DNA of 64,000 bases. Origin: Granulicella sp. (lineage in GTDB: Bacteria > Acidobacteriota > Terriglobia > Terriglobales > Acidobacteriaceae). Shown one piece after another: positions 9,701 through 17,935 of the stretch; position 1 is the stretch's first letter; the number at the start of each line of letters is the position of its first letter. A program made the position numbers and the translations under genes. The stretch is from NCBI GenBank assembly GCA_025408425.1, contig JANXYX010000009.1, positions 1-64,000 on the forward strand, in the 5' to 3' direction. The notes beneath the pieces were generated by a model. It ran no database searches and had not been told where the DNA came from. It was given only the letters and a program-made list of their open reading frames with translations.

Positions 9701-10134
9701 GGCCGCGAGATTTGCAGACTGGGTATCCGGTTGGTGGAACGGCGGCGTTCGTGAATAGCCTGGAGCTTCGGTTACCTGCGCCGACTCTGCCGTATGTGGG
9801 GTCCAGTGTGAACTTCGTGATGTTTCATGACATGGGCAATGTGTTCCAGAACGGGAGCGATCTTTGGCAGAGTATTTTGCGTTTTCGGCAGCCGAATCGC
9901 AACACCTGCCGGGACGTTTCGGGATCGATCGGGACCTGCAGCTTCAACTACTTTTCGCACGCCGTTGGACTGGGCGCTCGATATAAGACTCCAGTGGGAC
10001 CAGTACGTATCGATTTTAGTTACAACCTAAATCCTCCGATTTATCCGGTGATCTACGACTTTAACAACAGTTTGCCGCATGTTGGAGAGGCAGGACACTT
10101 CAACTTCTTTTTCAGCATTGGGGAGAGCTTCTAG
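6787..10134 (+). CDS. Omp85-family outer-membrane protein (BamA/TamA-like)
   Basis: This Omp85 protein of about 1115 residues inserts or exports outer-membrane proteins. A hydrophobic signal lies near residues 55-76 (GGAAVAGCAVWLLTASVVGY). Several POTRA domains follow (for example FRGVTFDVTDTLQSEL and VNIKGNKYFEADLLRERLRI). From about residue 690 a 16-strand D15 barrel runs to the C-terminal FFFSIGESF. The barrel keeps the RGF motif of loop 6 at 964-966. It is longer than BamA (about 800) or TamA (about 580), mainly through extra POTRA length. The GTG at 6787 leaves about 50 residues before the signal, so a later start such as 6925 is possible. The ATG of the next gene directly abuts its stop. 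Confidence 0.92.
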   Translation: MCGVKRELRWLDGTRGSHLTEFLKRSRGNGNSGAGLLGWLNRFRAKVLRTVRWRGGAAVAGCAVWLLTASVVGYGQGVLATPISPSTATMAGSAAGVGQAGNQATVPGTGPAVSLWLWKGLPVRKIEFRGVTFDVTDTLQSELAQKAGAPLDPEKVRQSTRRLFASGRYRDIMVRGIRTSDGVTLIFEGTARYYVGRVTIEAVKNERLASLLEFATKLDPGTAFTEGAVTAGAEGIKQVLAQNGYYRPTVNVSTSLDVEGNQVNAVYTVDIGPQARVGQVLVEGKDAGITTEVFRKKGKLKTGSKVTRETTSNALTRVRAEYQKKDRLEATISLQKQVYDDSRKQLDYTFQANQGPVVKVVVEGVKLSKGRLKLLVPIFEEGTIDNDLLNEGLHNIREYLQQQGYFDAAVDVEVIGEDTASERVVYSVDRGAKHKVLAVNIKGNKYFEADLLRERLRIQKANAYQRSGRYSQALVSADVNSVQALYRANGFDQAKVMTDVSDEDNSASGKPLKFAQIRVTYIVEEGPQQTFGSVDLAGVDASRSKELRGLMNAQPGQPFSLVTLSGDRAAVLGYYVSHGFDQARVEIRQHKESAGSTKTDVTLNVTEGQQVFVNHVLLSGIQHSRPNVVANQVLVHPGDPLDQSALLETQRNLYNFALFNEVVAAVQNPEGDAPRKNVLLQLTEAKRWDVTYGFGFEAQTGQPNSGQISEASRIQLGLPPNTQYSQEGKAGVSPRVSLDVTRINLRGTENSLTLHTTYGLLEKIAALSFQDPHLLGSRKLSSSISGGYSDVKNITTFAASTLRFDYRVTHRVRRADTFIYDFQYRRVKVDPNSLQVSANLIPLLSQPVRVGGPGITWLHDTRQPGPFNATKGSYTSVQEFLASSKFGSETDFNRVDASNSTYYQFGKDKYVLARNTRFGFERAFGVNPNIGNEACVGVLLTTNPSCSPVPLPERLYAGGANSHRGFGINGAGPRDLQTGYPVGGTAAFVNSLELRLPAPTLPYVGSSVNFVMFHDMGNVFQNGSDLWQSILRFRQPNRNTCRDVSGSIGTCSFNYFSHAVGLGARYKTPVGPVRIDFSYNLNPPIYPVIYDFNNSLPHVGEAGHFNFFFSIGESF

Positions 10135-10905
10135 ATGGATGCGATCCGGAACAATGCGATGTGGGGCGCGCGATGTGTCGCGGTGGCACTGCTGCTGGTG
10201 GGGCAAGTGCGTGCGCAGCAGGGAGGGGCAAAAACGAATGTGCCGGTGCCGCCACCGACGACCGACGCAAGCAGGGCGGCGGAGGAGGGTACCGAGCTGG
10301 ATCGCGTTGTGGCCGTGGTGAATGGTGATTTGATTCTGGAGAGCGATGTGGATGAGGAGCGGCGCCTGATGGCGTTTCAACCATTTCACGACGTTCGTAT
10401 TGCATTCGAGCGCGATCAAGCGATCCAGCGATTGATCGACAGAATGTTGATCTTGCAGCAGGAGAAGTTGCAACCGGGAGACGAGATTTCGGACAAGGCG
10501 GTTAGCGAGCAATTGGCGGTGCTGAAGAAAGATATCCCGGCATGCAAGGAGTACCACTGCGAGACGTCCGAAGGATGGCAACGGTTTGTTGAGGCGCAGG
10601 GCTTCACGATGGCTGAATTGATGAAGCGTTGGCGAGAGCGAATGGAAGTGCTGCGGTTCATTGAAGTCCGGTTCCGGATGGGTATTCATATTTCCGACGA
10701 CGATATTAAGGGGTATTACGAGAAGACGCTGGTTCCGCAGTATGCGCGGCAAAAGGCTGCAACTCCAAAACTGGAGACGATCTCTGAACGGATTCAAGAG
10801 ATTCTGCTGCAGCAGCAGGTGGGAGCGTTGCTGGAGGACTGGTTGAAGGCGCTGCGGGCGCAAGGCACGGTGCGGATGATGACACGGGGCGAGGTGACGC
10901 CGTGA
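10135..10905 (+). CDS. SurA-like periplasmic chaperone lacking a PPIase domain
   Basis: A signal peptide covers about residues 1-28 (CVAVALLLVGQVRAQQ). The mature part begins with the SurA N-terminal signature DRVVAVVNGDLILESDVDEE and continues as helices. At 256 residues it has no recognisable parvulin domain, so it should act as a chaperone for unfolded outer-membrane proteins and not as an isomerase. It starts right after the stop of the Omp85 gene and overlaps tamB by 4 bases (GTGA). A three-gene outer-membrane assembly operon is the clear reading. Confidence 0.88.
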   Translation: MDAIRNNAMWGARCVAVALLLVGQVRAQQGGAKTNVPVPPPTTDASRAAEEGTELDRVVAVVNGDLILESDVDEERRLMAFQPFHDVRIAFERDQAIQRLIDRMLILQQEKLQPGDEISDKAVSEQLAVLKKDIPACKEYHCETSEGWQRFVEAQGFTMAELMKRWRERMEVLRFIEVRFRMGIHISDDDIKGYYEKTLVPQYARQKAATPKLETISERIQEILLQQQVGALLEDWLKALRAQGTVRMMTRGEVTP

Positions 10906-13900
10906 GCGATCGCGATGACAAGTTGAGGCCGGAGCCGCCGAAGCATCACGGGCATCAGATTGAAAAGCTCGTGGAGCGGGTGGAGCGTCTGGAGACTTCC
11001 GTGAAGCGGTCGCTGAGTAGCCGGATAGGCCGCGGTATCGCGCTGTTGTTGTTGGGGATTGTGGCAGTCCTGGCGAGTGTGGTCGCAGCTTTCGCCTGGT
11101 ATACAACTACGGATGATTTTCAGCAGCGAGTTCGGAAGGAGGTTGTGACCGTGCTGGAGGACTCGACGGGTGGGCGTGTGGAGTTGAAGTCGATCAGCTT
11201 CAGCCTGCGGCACCTTGCGATTGAGGCTAACGGTCTTGTGATTCATGGGCTAGAAGGGCCGGGGGAGGCACCGTATCTCTCCGCCGACCGGATCCAGGTT
11301 TGGGTGAAGTTGTTTAATCTTTTTTCGCACACTGCGGGAAGCGGAGTTGCGTCGCATGTGTCGCTGAATTATCTGCGAGTCGATCATCCGCAGTTACACT
11401 TGATCATTGACAAGGACGGCAAGACGAATCAGCCGGTGCCTAAGCATGTAAGTACCGGTTCTGGATCTTTGACAGATTCGCTGCTGGATTTGAAGGCGCG
11501 AAAGGTCGAACTGGCGAATGGCGTGGCGCTCATGAACGACCGTGCCATTCCGTTTGACGTTGCGGCAAATGATTTGCAGGTCGAGGTTCACTACATCGGG
11601 AGCGGTGATAAATACGGTGCCACGATCGACCTGAGTGATCTAAGGAGCAAACTGGCAATGGAGCGCGAGGCTCAGTCGACGCTCCATGTTGAGGCAGAGC
11701 TGGGGCGTGACAAAGTTGAGTTGAAGAAGCTGAATTTTCATAGCGGTGCCGCGTCGAACCTGGGAGCGACTGCGAGCCTTACGAACTTTGCCAAGCCAGA
11801 GTGGCAGGCGCGGGTGCAAGGCGCGCTGGAGTTGCCCCAGATCTCTGTGCTGAGCGGCGTGGACGGGCTCACTGCGGGGACCGTGGACCTTGAGTTAGAC
11901 GGGCATAGCTGTACTACTTCACCAGCAGTTGCGCAGAAGCACTCTAAATTCTGGCGGACACATCCGAAGACGGGGGACAAATCAAGTACGAAGACGCTGG
12001 CTCCTGACCCGGATTGTGTGGCCGGGTATCTGCTGGTGGGGAAAGCGAAGGTTCATAATGCGGGCTATCGCAACGAGTATGTGAGGCTGCATGACGTGAA
12101 CGGCGGTGGGGATTTGCACATTACGCCGACGGAGTTGCTGCTAACGGCTTTGACAGGGTATCTGCCGGAAGGTGGAAGCGCCGAGGGGCGATTGCGCATT
12201 TCGAACTGGCTAGGAGAGGTGCCACAGAATGTGGCAGCTGGATCGCCGACTGTGAATGCTGCTGTGGCGACAGCGAATGCGACCGCTAACACGGCTGCGA
12301 AGGCAGTAGGGGCCAAGGCTCCGGTGGCGGTTAAGGTTGCGCAGCCTGCGGTGCAGACTGCGCATGCGTATCTGGATGCAGTGATTACGAAGATACCTCT
12401 GCGGACGATCATGGATGTGACAGCGTCAGAACATTATGGTGACCTGGGATTCGACACAGCGGTGAGTGGGCCGGTGAAGGTGGAGTGGGGAGGATCGACC
12501 GCAGACGTCGCAGACACGGTGGAGGTGGACGGGGATCTGAAGCTGACGCCCACGGGTGTGAAGCGGAAGGGCGCTCTGTCTGACGTGCCTGTGACTGGCG
12601 CGGTGTTGGCGCACTATACGGGCAAGACGGAGGTGGTGCGGATTCAGCGGCTGGCATTTCAGTCGCCGCAATCGACCCTGGAAGGCGCTGGAGTGCTAGG
12701 GGTGAACCTGGGGGATCCGCTGACGGCGTTGCACGTTGATCTGGTAACGCGTGACCTGGGGGAGTACGACCAGCTGCTGCAGACTCTGGGATTCGAAGCG
12801 AATGGGAGGAAGGGGACTGCTGCGATTCCGGTGGTGCTGCATGGGGCGATGAAGTTCAGCGGGACGGCGCGGGGCGTGATTGCGAATCTTGACGTGAAGG
12901 GTCATGTCGAGGCGAGTTCTGTGGAGGCGAAGCTGGGGAAGACGACCGATGTGCTGATTGACTCGGTTGTCGGGGACGCGGAGTACTCCCCGGATGATGG
13001 ACTGGCGGTGGCGAGTTCGACGATAAAGCGCGGGACAGCAGTACTGAACCTGACCGGAACGGTTCGTCCTCGTAGAGAGGTCTTGCGGAGTGGAGTGGTG
13101 ACGTACGTCTGGGATGACGAGACGTCCGAAGATCTGCGGATAACGCTTGCTAACGCCCAGATGCTGGATGTACTGCAGATTGTCGGGCAGCAAGAGCAGA
13201 TTCCGCTCACAGGTACGGTTTCGATGCGGGCGCATGTTGGCGGGACGATCAGTCGTATGTTCGCCGACGGGACGGTTTCGCTGACGAATGGTGTGGCCTA
13301 TGGTGAGCCGTATGAGTCGGCCGTCGCGGAGGTGAGCGTTGCAGGACGAGATATCGAGTCCAGCAGTGTCCTGGTGAAACTGCACGGTGTGCAGCTTGCC
13401 GGCAGCGGTGGCTATGACCTGACATCGGAGCATCTGCACGGGCACATTGAAGCGAACAATCTTGTGCTGTCGAAGTTTGAGACGATGCGGCAAGCCAATC
13501 CAAATGTGGATGGAATGGTGAGTCTGGTTGCGGACGCGAATGGAACACTGACCGAGCCCGGGATGAAGGTGGACGCGAAGCTTGTGGGCCTGACCTTGAA
13601 TGGGAAGGCGGTGGGAGATGTCGCAGCGAATGCGCACAGCGAAGGCAAGATGTTGTACTTTGCTGCGAATTCAACAATCGTGGGCGCAAAGGTGGATGCG
13701 ACGGGTCAGACTCAACTGGTGGGGAATTATGAGACGCAAGCGAAGCTGACGCTCTCTGGCCTGGACTTGAACAGACCTCTGACGATCCTGGCGCCGGGGA
13801 GGATTGTGGTGCAGTCTGACATTGGCGGCGTGGTAACGGTGAACGGGCCCCTGAAGACGCCGCAGGCACTGAGCGGCCAAGCAGAGTTCAGTAGTTTCGA

Positions 13901-15335
13901 TCTGAAGCTGCAGGGGATTGAGTTGAAGACCGCGGAACCGTTGCGACTTGCGTTGCAGAACGGCGTTTTGCGATTGGATCAAGTGCATATTACGGGTCAG
14001 GATACGGACCTTCGCGCGAGTGGAACGGCGCAGATATTTGGCGCGAGCAATCCCAAGGGCGGCAAGCTGGATGTGAAATCCACGGGCAGTATGAGCATGG
14101 CACTGCTGCATACTTTTGATCCCGATATTCTTGCGAGCGGGAAGGTTGAGTTCAGTGTGGCGGCTGGCGGGCAGTTGATGAGTCCGGCGCTGACGGGCAA
14201 GGTGCAGTTCGACAAAGTGAACGCTTCGATCGACGGAGTGGCGAATGGTCTGAGCGGTATGAATGGGACCCTCTTTTTCAACGAAGACCGTTTGCAAGTG
14301 CAGAGTTTGACCGCGATGACGGGTGGTGGACAGTTAAATATTGGCGGGTCGATTCGCTACCGGAACGGGGTTTATGCGGACCTTACGGCCACCGGGGATG
14401 TTGTGAGAGTGCGCTACAACGGTCTGAGTGCTACGGCGAACGCTCATCTGAAGCTGCAAGGCAGTCCACAGAGCGCGCTGCTTAGCGGGACAGTGCTGCT
14501 GACACGATTCGGAGTTGGGCAGGAGATGGACTTTGCTGCGTTTGCGGGGATGGGCGGGGTGAGCGCGCCGCTTGACCCGGGGGCCGCAACGAACAAGATC
14601 CGGCTTGATGTGAGGGTGACGAGTTCGCCTCAGCTTGACTTCCAGAACTCGTACGCGAAGCTAGCCGGTAGGGTTGACGTGACGGTGCGAGGGACAGTGG
14701 CTGAGCCGACGGTGCTGGGTCGTATCCAGATTACCGATGGCAGTGCAACGTTTGCGGGGACGAAGTACCAGTTACAGCGGGGAGATATCTACTTTACGAA
14801 TCCGGTGCGGATCGATCCTATTATTGATCTCGACGCGACTGCGAGAGTGGAGAGCTATGACATCACTGTTGGTCTGCATGGGACGGCGACGAATTTGAAG
14901 CCGACGTACCGGTCAGAGCCGCCGCTGAGTGAGGCTGATGTTTTTGCGCTGCTGGCGCTGGGGCGGACACAGGAAGAGGCGCAGCTTTATCAGGAACAGC
15001 AGGTAAGGTCCGGGGCCGATCCTGCGACAAGTTCGCTTTTGGGCGGGGCGCTGAATGCCACGGTGAGTAGCCGGGTGGAAAAGCTATTTGGGGTGGGAAG
15101 TGTGAAGATCGATCCGGCGTTTGTGGGAACGCTGGGTAACTCCTCCGCTCGGATTACCGTTCAGCAGCAGCTATCGCGCCAGATTACGGCGACGTTTGCG
15201 ACGAATGTGAATACGGCCGCGCAGCAACTGATCCAATTGCAGTACGACATCAATCGCAACATGTCCATTGTGGTGACCCGCGATGAAACCGGGGTTTACA
15301 GCGTCGTGTACAAGTTGCGCAAGCGCTATCGGTAG
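10902..15335 (+). CDS. tamB: TamB/DUF490 translocation and assembly protein
   Basis: TamB-type AsmA-like proteins span the periplasm as a long hydrophobic beta groove that moves lipids or assists outer-membrane protein assembly. This one has a charged N-terminus, one membrane anchor at residues 46-67 (IALLLLGIVAVLASVVAAFA), a very long beta-rich middle, and the C-terminal DUF490 domain. That domain shows ITDGSATFAGTKYQL, IYFTNPVRIDPIIDLDATAR and PPLSEADVFALLALGR. The length of 1477 residues is somewhat above the E. coli protein (1259). A low-complexity Ala/Val stretch at about 440-485 is unusual. GTG start, overlapping the SurA-like gene. Confidence 0.93.
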   Translation: MSDRDDKLRPEPPKHHGHQIEKLVERVERLETSVKRSLSSRIGRGIALLLLGIVAVLASVVAAFAWYTTTDDFQQRVRKEVVTVLEDSTGGRVELKSISFSLRHLAIEANGLVIHGLEGPGEAPYLSADRIQVWVKLFNLFSHTAGSGVASHVSLNYLRVDHPQLHLIIDKDGKTNQPVPKHVSTGSGSLTDSLLDLKARKVELANGVALMNDRAIPFDVAANDLQVEVHYIGSGDKYGATIDLSDLRSKLAMEREAQSTLHVEAELGRDKVELKKLNFHSGAASNLGATASLTNFAKPEWQARVQGALELPQISVLSGVDGLTAGTVDLELDGHSCTTSPAVAQKHSKFWRTHPKTGDKSSTKTLAPDPDCVAGYLLVGKAKVHNAGYRNEYVRLHDVNGGGDLHITPTELLLTALTGYLPEGGSAEGRLRISNWLGEVPQNVAAGSPTVNAAVATANATANTAAKAVGAKAPVAVKVAQPAVQTAHAYLDAVITKIPLRTIMDVTASEHYGDLGFDTAVSGPVKVEWGGSTADVADTVEVDGDLKLTPTGVKRKGALSDVPVTGAVLAHYTGKTEVVRIQRLAFQSPQSTLEGAGVLGVNLGDPLTALHVDLVTRDLGEYDQLLQTLGFEANGRKGTAAIPVVLHGAMKFSGTARGVIANLDVKGHVEASSVEAKLGKTTDVLIDSVVGDAEYSPDDGLAVASSTIKRGTAVLNLTGTVRPRREVLRSGVVTYVWDDETSEDLRITLANAQMLDVLQIVGQQEQIPLTGTVSMRAHVGGTISRMFADGTVSLTNGVAYGEPYESAVAEVSVAGRDIESSSVLVKLHGVQLAGSGGYDLTSEHLHGHIEANNLVLSKFETMRQANPNVDGMVSLVADANGTLTEPGMKVDAKLVGLTLNGKAVGDVAANAHSEGKMLYFAANSTIVGAKVDATGQTQLVGNYETQAKLTLSGLDLNRPLTILAPGRIVVQSDIGGVVTVNGPLKTPQALSGQAEFSSFDLKLQGIELKTAEPLRLALQNGVLRLDQVHITGQDTDLRASGTAQIFGASNPKGGKLDVKSTGSMSMALLHTFDPDILASGKVEFSVAAGGQLMSPALTGKVQFDKVNASIDGVANGLSGMNGTLFFNEDRLQVQSLTAMTGGGQLNIGGSIRYRNGVYADLTATGDVVRVRYNGLSATANAHLKLQGSPQSALLSGTVLLTRFGVGQEMDFAAFAGMGGVSAPLDPGAATNKIRLDVRVTSSPQLDFQNSYAKLAGRVDVTVRGTVAEPTVLGRIQITDGSATFAGTKYQLQRGDIYFTNPVRIDPIIDLDATARVESYDITVGLHGTATNLKPTYRSEPPLSEADVFALLALGRTQEEAQLYQEQQVRSGADPATSSLLGGALNATVSSRVEKLFGVGSVKIDPAFVGTLGNSSARITVQQQLSRQITATFATNVNTAAQQLIQLQYDINRNMSIVVTRDETGVYSVVYKLRKRYR

Positions 15336-15435
15336 AATCCGCGAGATGCAAAATATGCATCCTATTTCTGTAACAAATACGTCATATAGGTGTGACAGGT
15401 TGTGGGCCTATGACTCGAGAAAGAGGATATTCACG

Positions 15436-16218
15436 ATGGTCAGTAAGGTATTCAGGACGGTAAAAGTACTTGGTCTTTCGTTGGCGTTGCTGCTTGGTGC
15501 GAGAGTTGAGGCGCGGGCGCAGGCGGCTGCTGGCGCAGGCGCGAACGACGCTCAAATTCAGGTGGACCTGAATAAGGCGCTGGATAACAAGAAATTCAAG
15601 GACGTCAAAGCAGCTGTACAGAACGGCATCGTTACTTTGACCGGCACGGTGAATATTTACGCCGACAAGGATGACGCCGACCGCAGGGCGCATCACCGCA
15701 AGAATGTTAAGGGCGTTGAGAACGAGATTGTGGTTTCCGGGCCTGTTGTGGATGATGTGCAATTGCGGAATAAGCTGGCCCAGAAGCTGGCTTACGATCG
15801 TGTGGGATATGGAACGACAGCGTTTAATTCGTTCACGATTGGCGTACAGGACGGAGTCGTAACGCTGGGTGGAATTGCGTATGGGCCGACGGATAAGGAC
15901 TCGGCGCTAAGCCTGGTTGCAAATTATCCCGGGGTGAAGGACCTGGTGGACAACATCGAGGTTGCACCGGTTTCGCCAATGGACGATCGGATCCGACTGG
16001 CCGAGGCGCGGGCGATCTACGGTGCTCCTCAACTGAACAAGTACGCGATCGATCCGGCCAAGCCGATTCGAATTACTGTGGTGAATGGAAATGTGACACT
16101 GTCTGGCGTGGTTGATAACCAGGGAGACAAGGATGTCGCTAACATTCGAGCGAACGGTGTTTCCGGAGTCTTCAAAGTCATTAACAATCTGCAGGTTGCG
16201 GGCGCAGCAGAAAAATAG
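15436..16218 (+). CDS. Periplasmic protein with three BON domains
   Basis: The 260-residue protein has a signal peptide (VFRTVKVLGLSLALLLGARV, cleaved near ARAQA). Three BON domains follow: about residues 35-100 (VQNGIVTLTGTVNIYADKDD), 105-175 (VQDGVVTLGGIAYGPTDKDS) and 180-255 (VVNGNVTLSGVVDNQGDKD). BON domains bind phospholipid surfaces and occur in envelope-stress proteins such as OsmY. The ATG at 15436 follows AGAGGA by a suitable gap. The longer frame from 15283 overlaps tamB and adds no signal peptide. A terminator follows directly, so it is probably a single-gene unit. Confidence 0.9.
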   Translation: MVSKVFRTVKVLGLSLALLLGARVEARAQAAAGAGANDAQIQVDLNKALDNKKFKDVKAAVQNGIVTLTGTVNIYADKDDADRRAHHRKNVKGVENEIVVSGPVVDDVQLRNKLAQKLAYDRVGYGTTAFNSFTIGVQDGVVTLGGIAYGPTDKDSALSLVANYPGVKDLVDNIEVAPVSPMDDRIRLAEARAIYGAPQLNKYAIDPAKPIRITVVNGNVTLSGVVDNQGDKDVANIRANGVSGVFKVINNLQVAGAAEK

Positions 16219-16235
16219 ACTCACTTTTGTTCCCT

Positions 16236-16274
16236 GGGCCACGTCGGCGACCCCGGTGTGGCCCCGCTTCTTTT
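16236..16274 (+). terminator. Rho-independent terminator after the BON gene
   Basis: GGGCCAC at 16236-16242 pairs with GTGGCCC at 16258-16264, followed by the T-rich CGCTTCTTTT. It lies between the BON gene stop and the ubiA-type start. Confidence 0.6.
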
Positions 16275-16285
16275 ACCATGAAGAG

Positions 16286-17152
16286 ATGACAACGTGGTGG
16301 AAGAGTACGGCATTGACGCTTGAGATGATCAAGTGGGAACACTCGATATTTGCACTGCCGTTTGCGCTGACGGGAGCGGTGCTGGCTGCGGAGGGATGGC
16401 CTCCGCTACGGGTGTTGGGGTGGATTGTGGTCTGCATGGTGGCGGCACGGTCTGCGGCGATGGCGTTCAATCGTCTGGTGGATGCGCGATTGGACGCGGC
16501 GAATCCGCGGACGGCAATGCGCGCTCTGCCTGCGGGAAGATTGAGTACCGCGTTTGTTGCAGGATTTGTGGTGGTGAGCGCAGGGGTATTTCTGTTGAGC
16601 GCGGGGATGTTGAACCGATTGTGTCTGGAACTCTCCCCGGTGGCGCTGGTGGTAGTGCTGGCTTACAGCTATATGAAGCGTGTGACTCGGTGGTCGCACC
16701 TGGTGCTGGGATTGGCGTTGGGGATTGCGCCATCAGCCGCATGGATCGCTGTGCGAGGCTCGCTGGATTGGCGAATCTCAGTGCTGACCGGAGCAGTGCT
16801 GCTGTGGGTGGGGGGCTTTGACGTCTTGTACGCGTGTCAGGACTTTGAGCACGACCGTAAGGCGGGACTGAACAGCGTGCCTCAGGCTTTTGGTCTTGAG
16901 GGGGCATTCTGGATAGCGCGGGTGATGCATGTTGGGATGCTGTTGCTGCTGGGCTGGCTGGTGGTGTTGTTCGGGATGGGAAGAACCGCTGTGGCAGGCG
17001 TGGCGTTGGTTGCAATCCTGCTTTGCTACGAGCATTCGATTGTGTCACCCAAGGACATGAGGCGGATGAATGCAGCGTTCTTTACGTTGAACGGAATCAT
17101 ATCGGTGCTGTTATTTGGATTTGTCGCAGCAGACGTTTTATTACGGCAATAA
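16286..17152 (+). CDS. UbiA-family polyprenyltransferase (4-hydroxybenzoate or menaquinone type)
   Basis: This integral-membrane aromatic prenyltransferase attaches a polyprenyl chain to a ring carboxylate in quinone synthesis. The first Asp motif is N62-x3-D66-x3-D70 (NRLVDARLD) and the second is DFEHDRKAG near residue 180. About eight hydrophobic helices are visible. The 288-residue length from the ATG at 16286 matches the family. The longer frame from 16112 would overlap the BON gene. Acidobacteria use menaquinone, so an MqnP-like role in the futalosine route is possible. This window has no other quinone gene to decide between UbiA and MqnP. Confidence 0.9.
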   Translation: MTTWWKSTALTLEMIKWEHSIFALPFALTGAVLAAEGWPPLRVLGWIVVCMVAARSAAMAFNRLVDARLDAANPRTAMRALPAGRLSTAFVAGFVVVSAGVFLLSAGMLNRLCLELSPVALVVVLAYSYMKRVTRWSHLVLGLALGIAPSAAWIAVRGSLDWRISVLTGAVLLWVGGFDVLYACQDFEHDRKAGLNSVPQAFGLEGAFWIARVMHVGMLLLLGWLVVLFGMGRTAVAGVALVAILLCYEHSIVSPKDMRRMNAAFFTLNGIISVLLFGFVAADVLLRQ

Positions 17153-17180
17153 AGAAGGTCCACCGGATGAGTGGACCTTC
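17148..17180 (-). terminator. Terminator between the ubiA-type and csbD genes
   Basis: GAAGGTCCAC at 17154-17163 pairs perfectly with GTGGACCTTC at 17171-17180. On the minus strand TTTATT follows, fitting the end of csbD. Its position between convergent genes lets it serve both. Confidence 0.7.
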
Positions 17181-17196
17181 CTGGTCTTGAAGTATT

Positions 17197-17532
17197 TTAC
17201 TTCTGATGATCTTGCTTGATTTCGTCCAGCTTGCTGGTGATGGATTCCTTGACGTTCTGCGCGGTTGAGGTAATTTTCTCGCGGATGTCGTGTCCGGTTT
17301 TCTGGGCGTGTTGCTTTAGCTGCTCGGCTTTGGCATCGGCTTCGGCATGGTGGCTTTCGCTGACCTGGCTGGCAGAATCTTTTACATGTCCCCAGGTTTC
17401 TTTGGCGATCCCTTTTACCTGTTCAGCGGCGCCTGCGTTGGCGAGCTTCTGATTTCCCAAGGCCTCGCCCGCGGATTGTTTTACTTCGCCTATGATTTGA
17501 TCGAACTTGCCTGACACGGTCTCTTTATTCAT
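17197..17532 (-). CDS. CsbD-family stress protein
   Basis: The 111-residue hydrophilic protein starts with the CsbD signature MNKETVSGKFDQIIGEVKQS and GEALGNQKLANAG. It continues as a Lys/Glu/Ala-rich helix with repeated LEA-like heptads (AEADAKAEQLKQHAQKTGHD). CsbD proteins accumulate under general stress, but their molecular role is unknown. The frame extends upstream to 17787, but that part is not protein-like and overlaps the next gene. The C-terminal half is a LEA-like extension, longer than the roughly 65-residue classic CsbD. Confidence 0.88.
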   Translation of the reverse strand: MNKETVSGKFDQIIGEVKQSAGEALGNQKLANAGAAEQVKGIAKETWGHVKDSASQVSESHHAEADAKAEQLKQHAQKTGHDIREKITSTAQNVKESITSKLDEIKQDHQK

Positions 17533-17588
17533 TGTGACTTCTCCAAGGTGCGGCCTACATGAGCTATTGCATTGGAATCCAGATGGGG

Positions 17589-17627
17589 CTGATCGCATCA
17601 TGCAAGGTTGTGGGATGATGCAATCAG
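17589..17627 (-). promoter_or_regulatory. Inverted repeat between the small membrane gene and csbD
   Basis: CTGATCGCATCAT at 17589-17601 mirrors ATGATGCAATCAG at 17615-17627 with one mismatch, which is a G-U pair on the minus-strand RNA. No T-tract follows on the minus strand, so it may be a leader hairpin or operator and not a terminator. Confidence 0.45.
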
Positions 17628-17642
17628 AAAGCTTGTTTGCAG

Positions 17643-17792
17643 TTAGAACGCTCGTCTGCCAGAGAGCAGATTGAAGATGAGAACGATGATGGCCAGGACC
17701 AGCAGGATGTGGATCCAGCCACCGAGGGTGTAGCTGCTGACGAGTCCCAGGATCCAAAGGATGAATAAGATAATAGTTACGGTCCAAAGCAT
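17643..17792 (-). CDS. Lmo0937-type small membrane protein
   Basis: The 49-residue protein is almost entirely two hydrophobic helices (MLWTVTIILFILWILGLVSS and IHILLVLAIIVLIFNLL) joined by YTLGGW and ending SGRRAF. This is the lmo0937 family pattern, of unknown function and often near stress genes. The ATG at 17792 follows AGGAGAA by about 9 bases. The open frame upstream to 17855 is not needed. Its neighbour csbD is on the same strand, which fits a shared stress response, although a hairpin lies between them. Confidence 0.85.
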   Translation of the reverse strand: MLWTVTIILFILWILGLVSSYTLGGWIHILLVLAIIVLIFNLLSGRRAF

Positions 17793-17935
17793 TGCTGTCG
17801 TTCTCCTATGTCTATCGGCGCTGATTTCTACTGGTGGATGAATCGAGGACTTCAAGCCCTTCGTAAAGTAAGTTGCCCCGAACGTGGTTGAGGTTGCCAG
17901 CGCAAGAAAATAATGAAAGTTGAAGGGTTACGCGA

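Noticed and set aside
15345-15361. GATGCA-AAATA-TGCATC palindrome after tamB as a terminator
   Set aside because: The stem has only six mostly weak pairs and no T-run follows. It may be chance or a weak operator.
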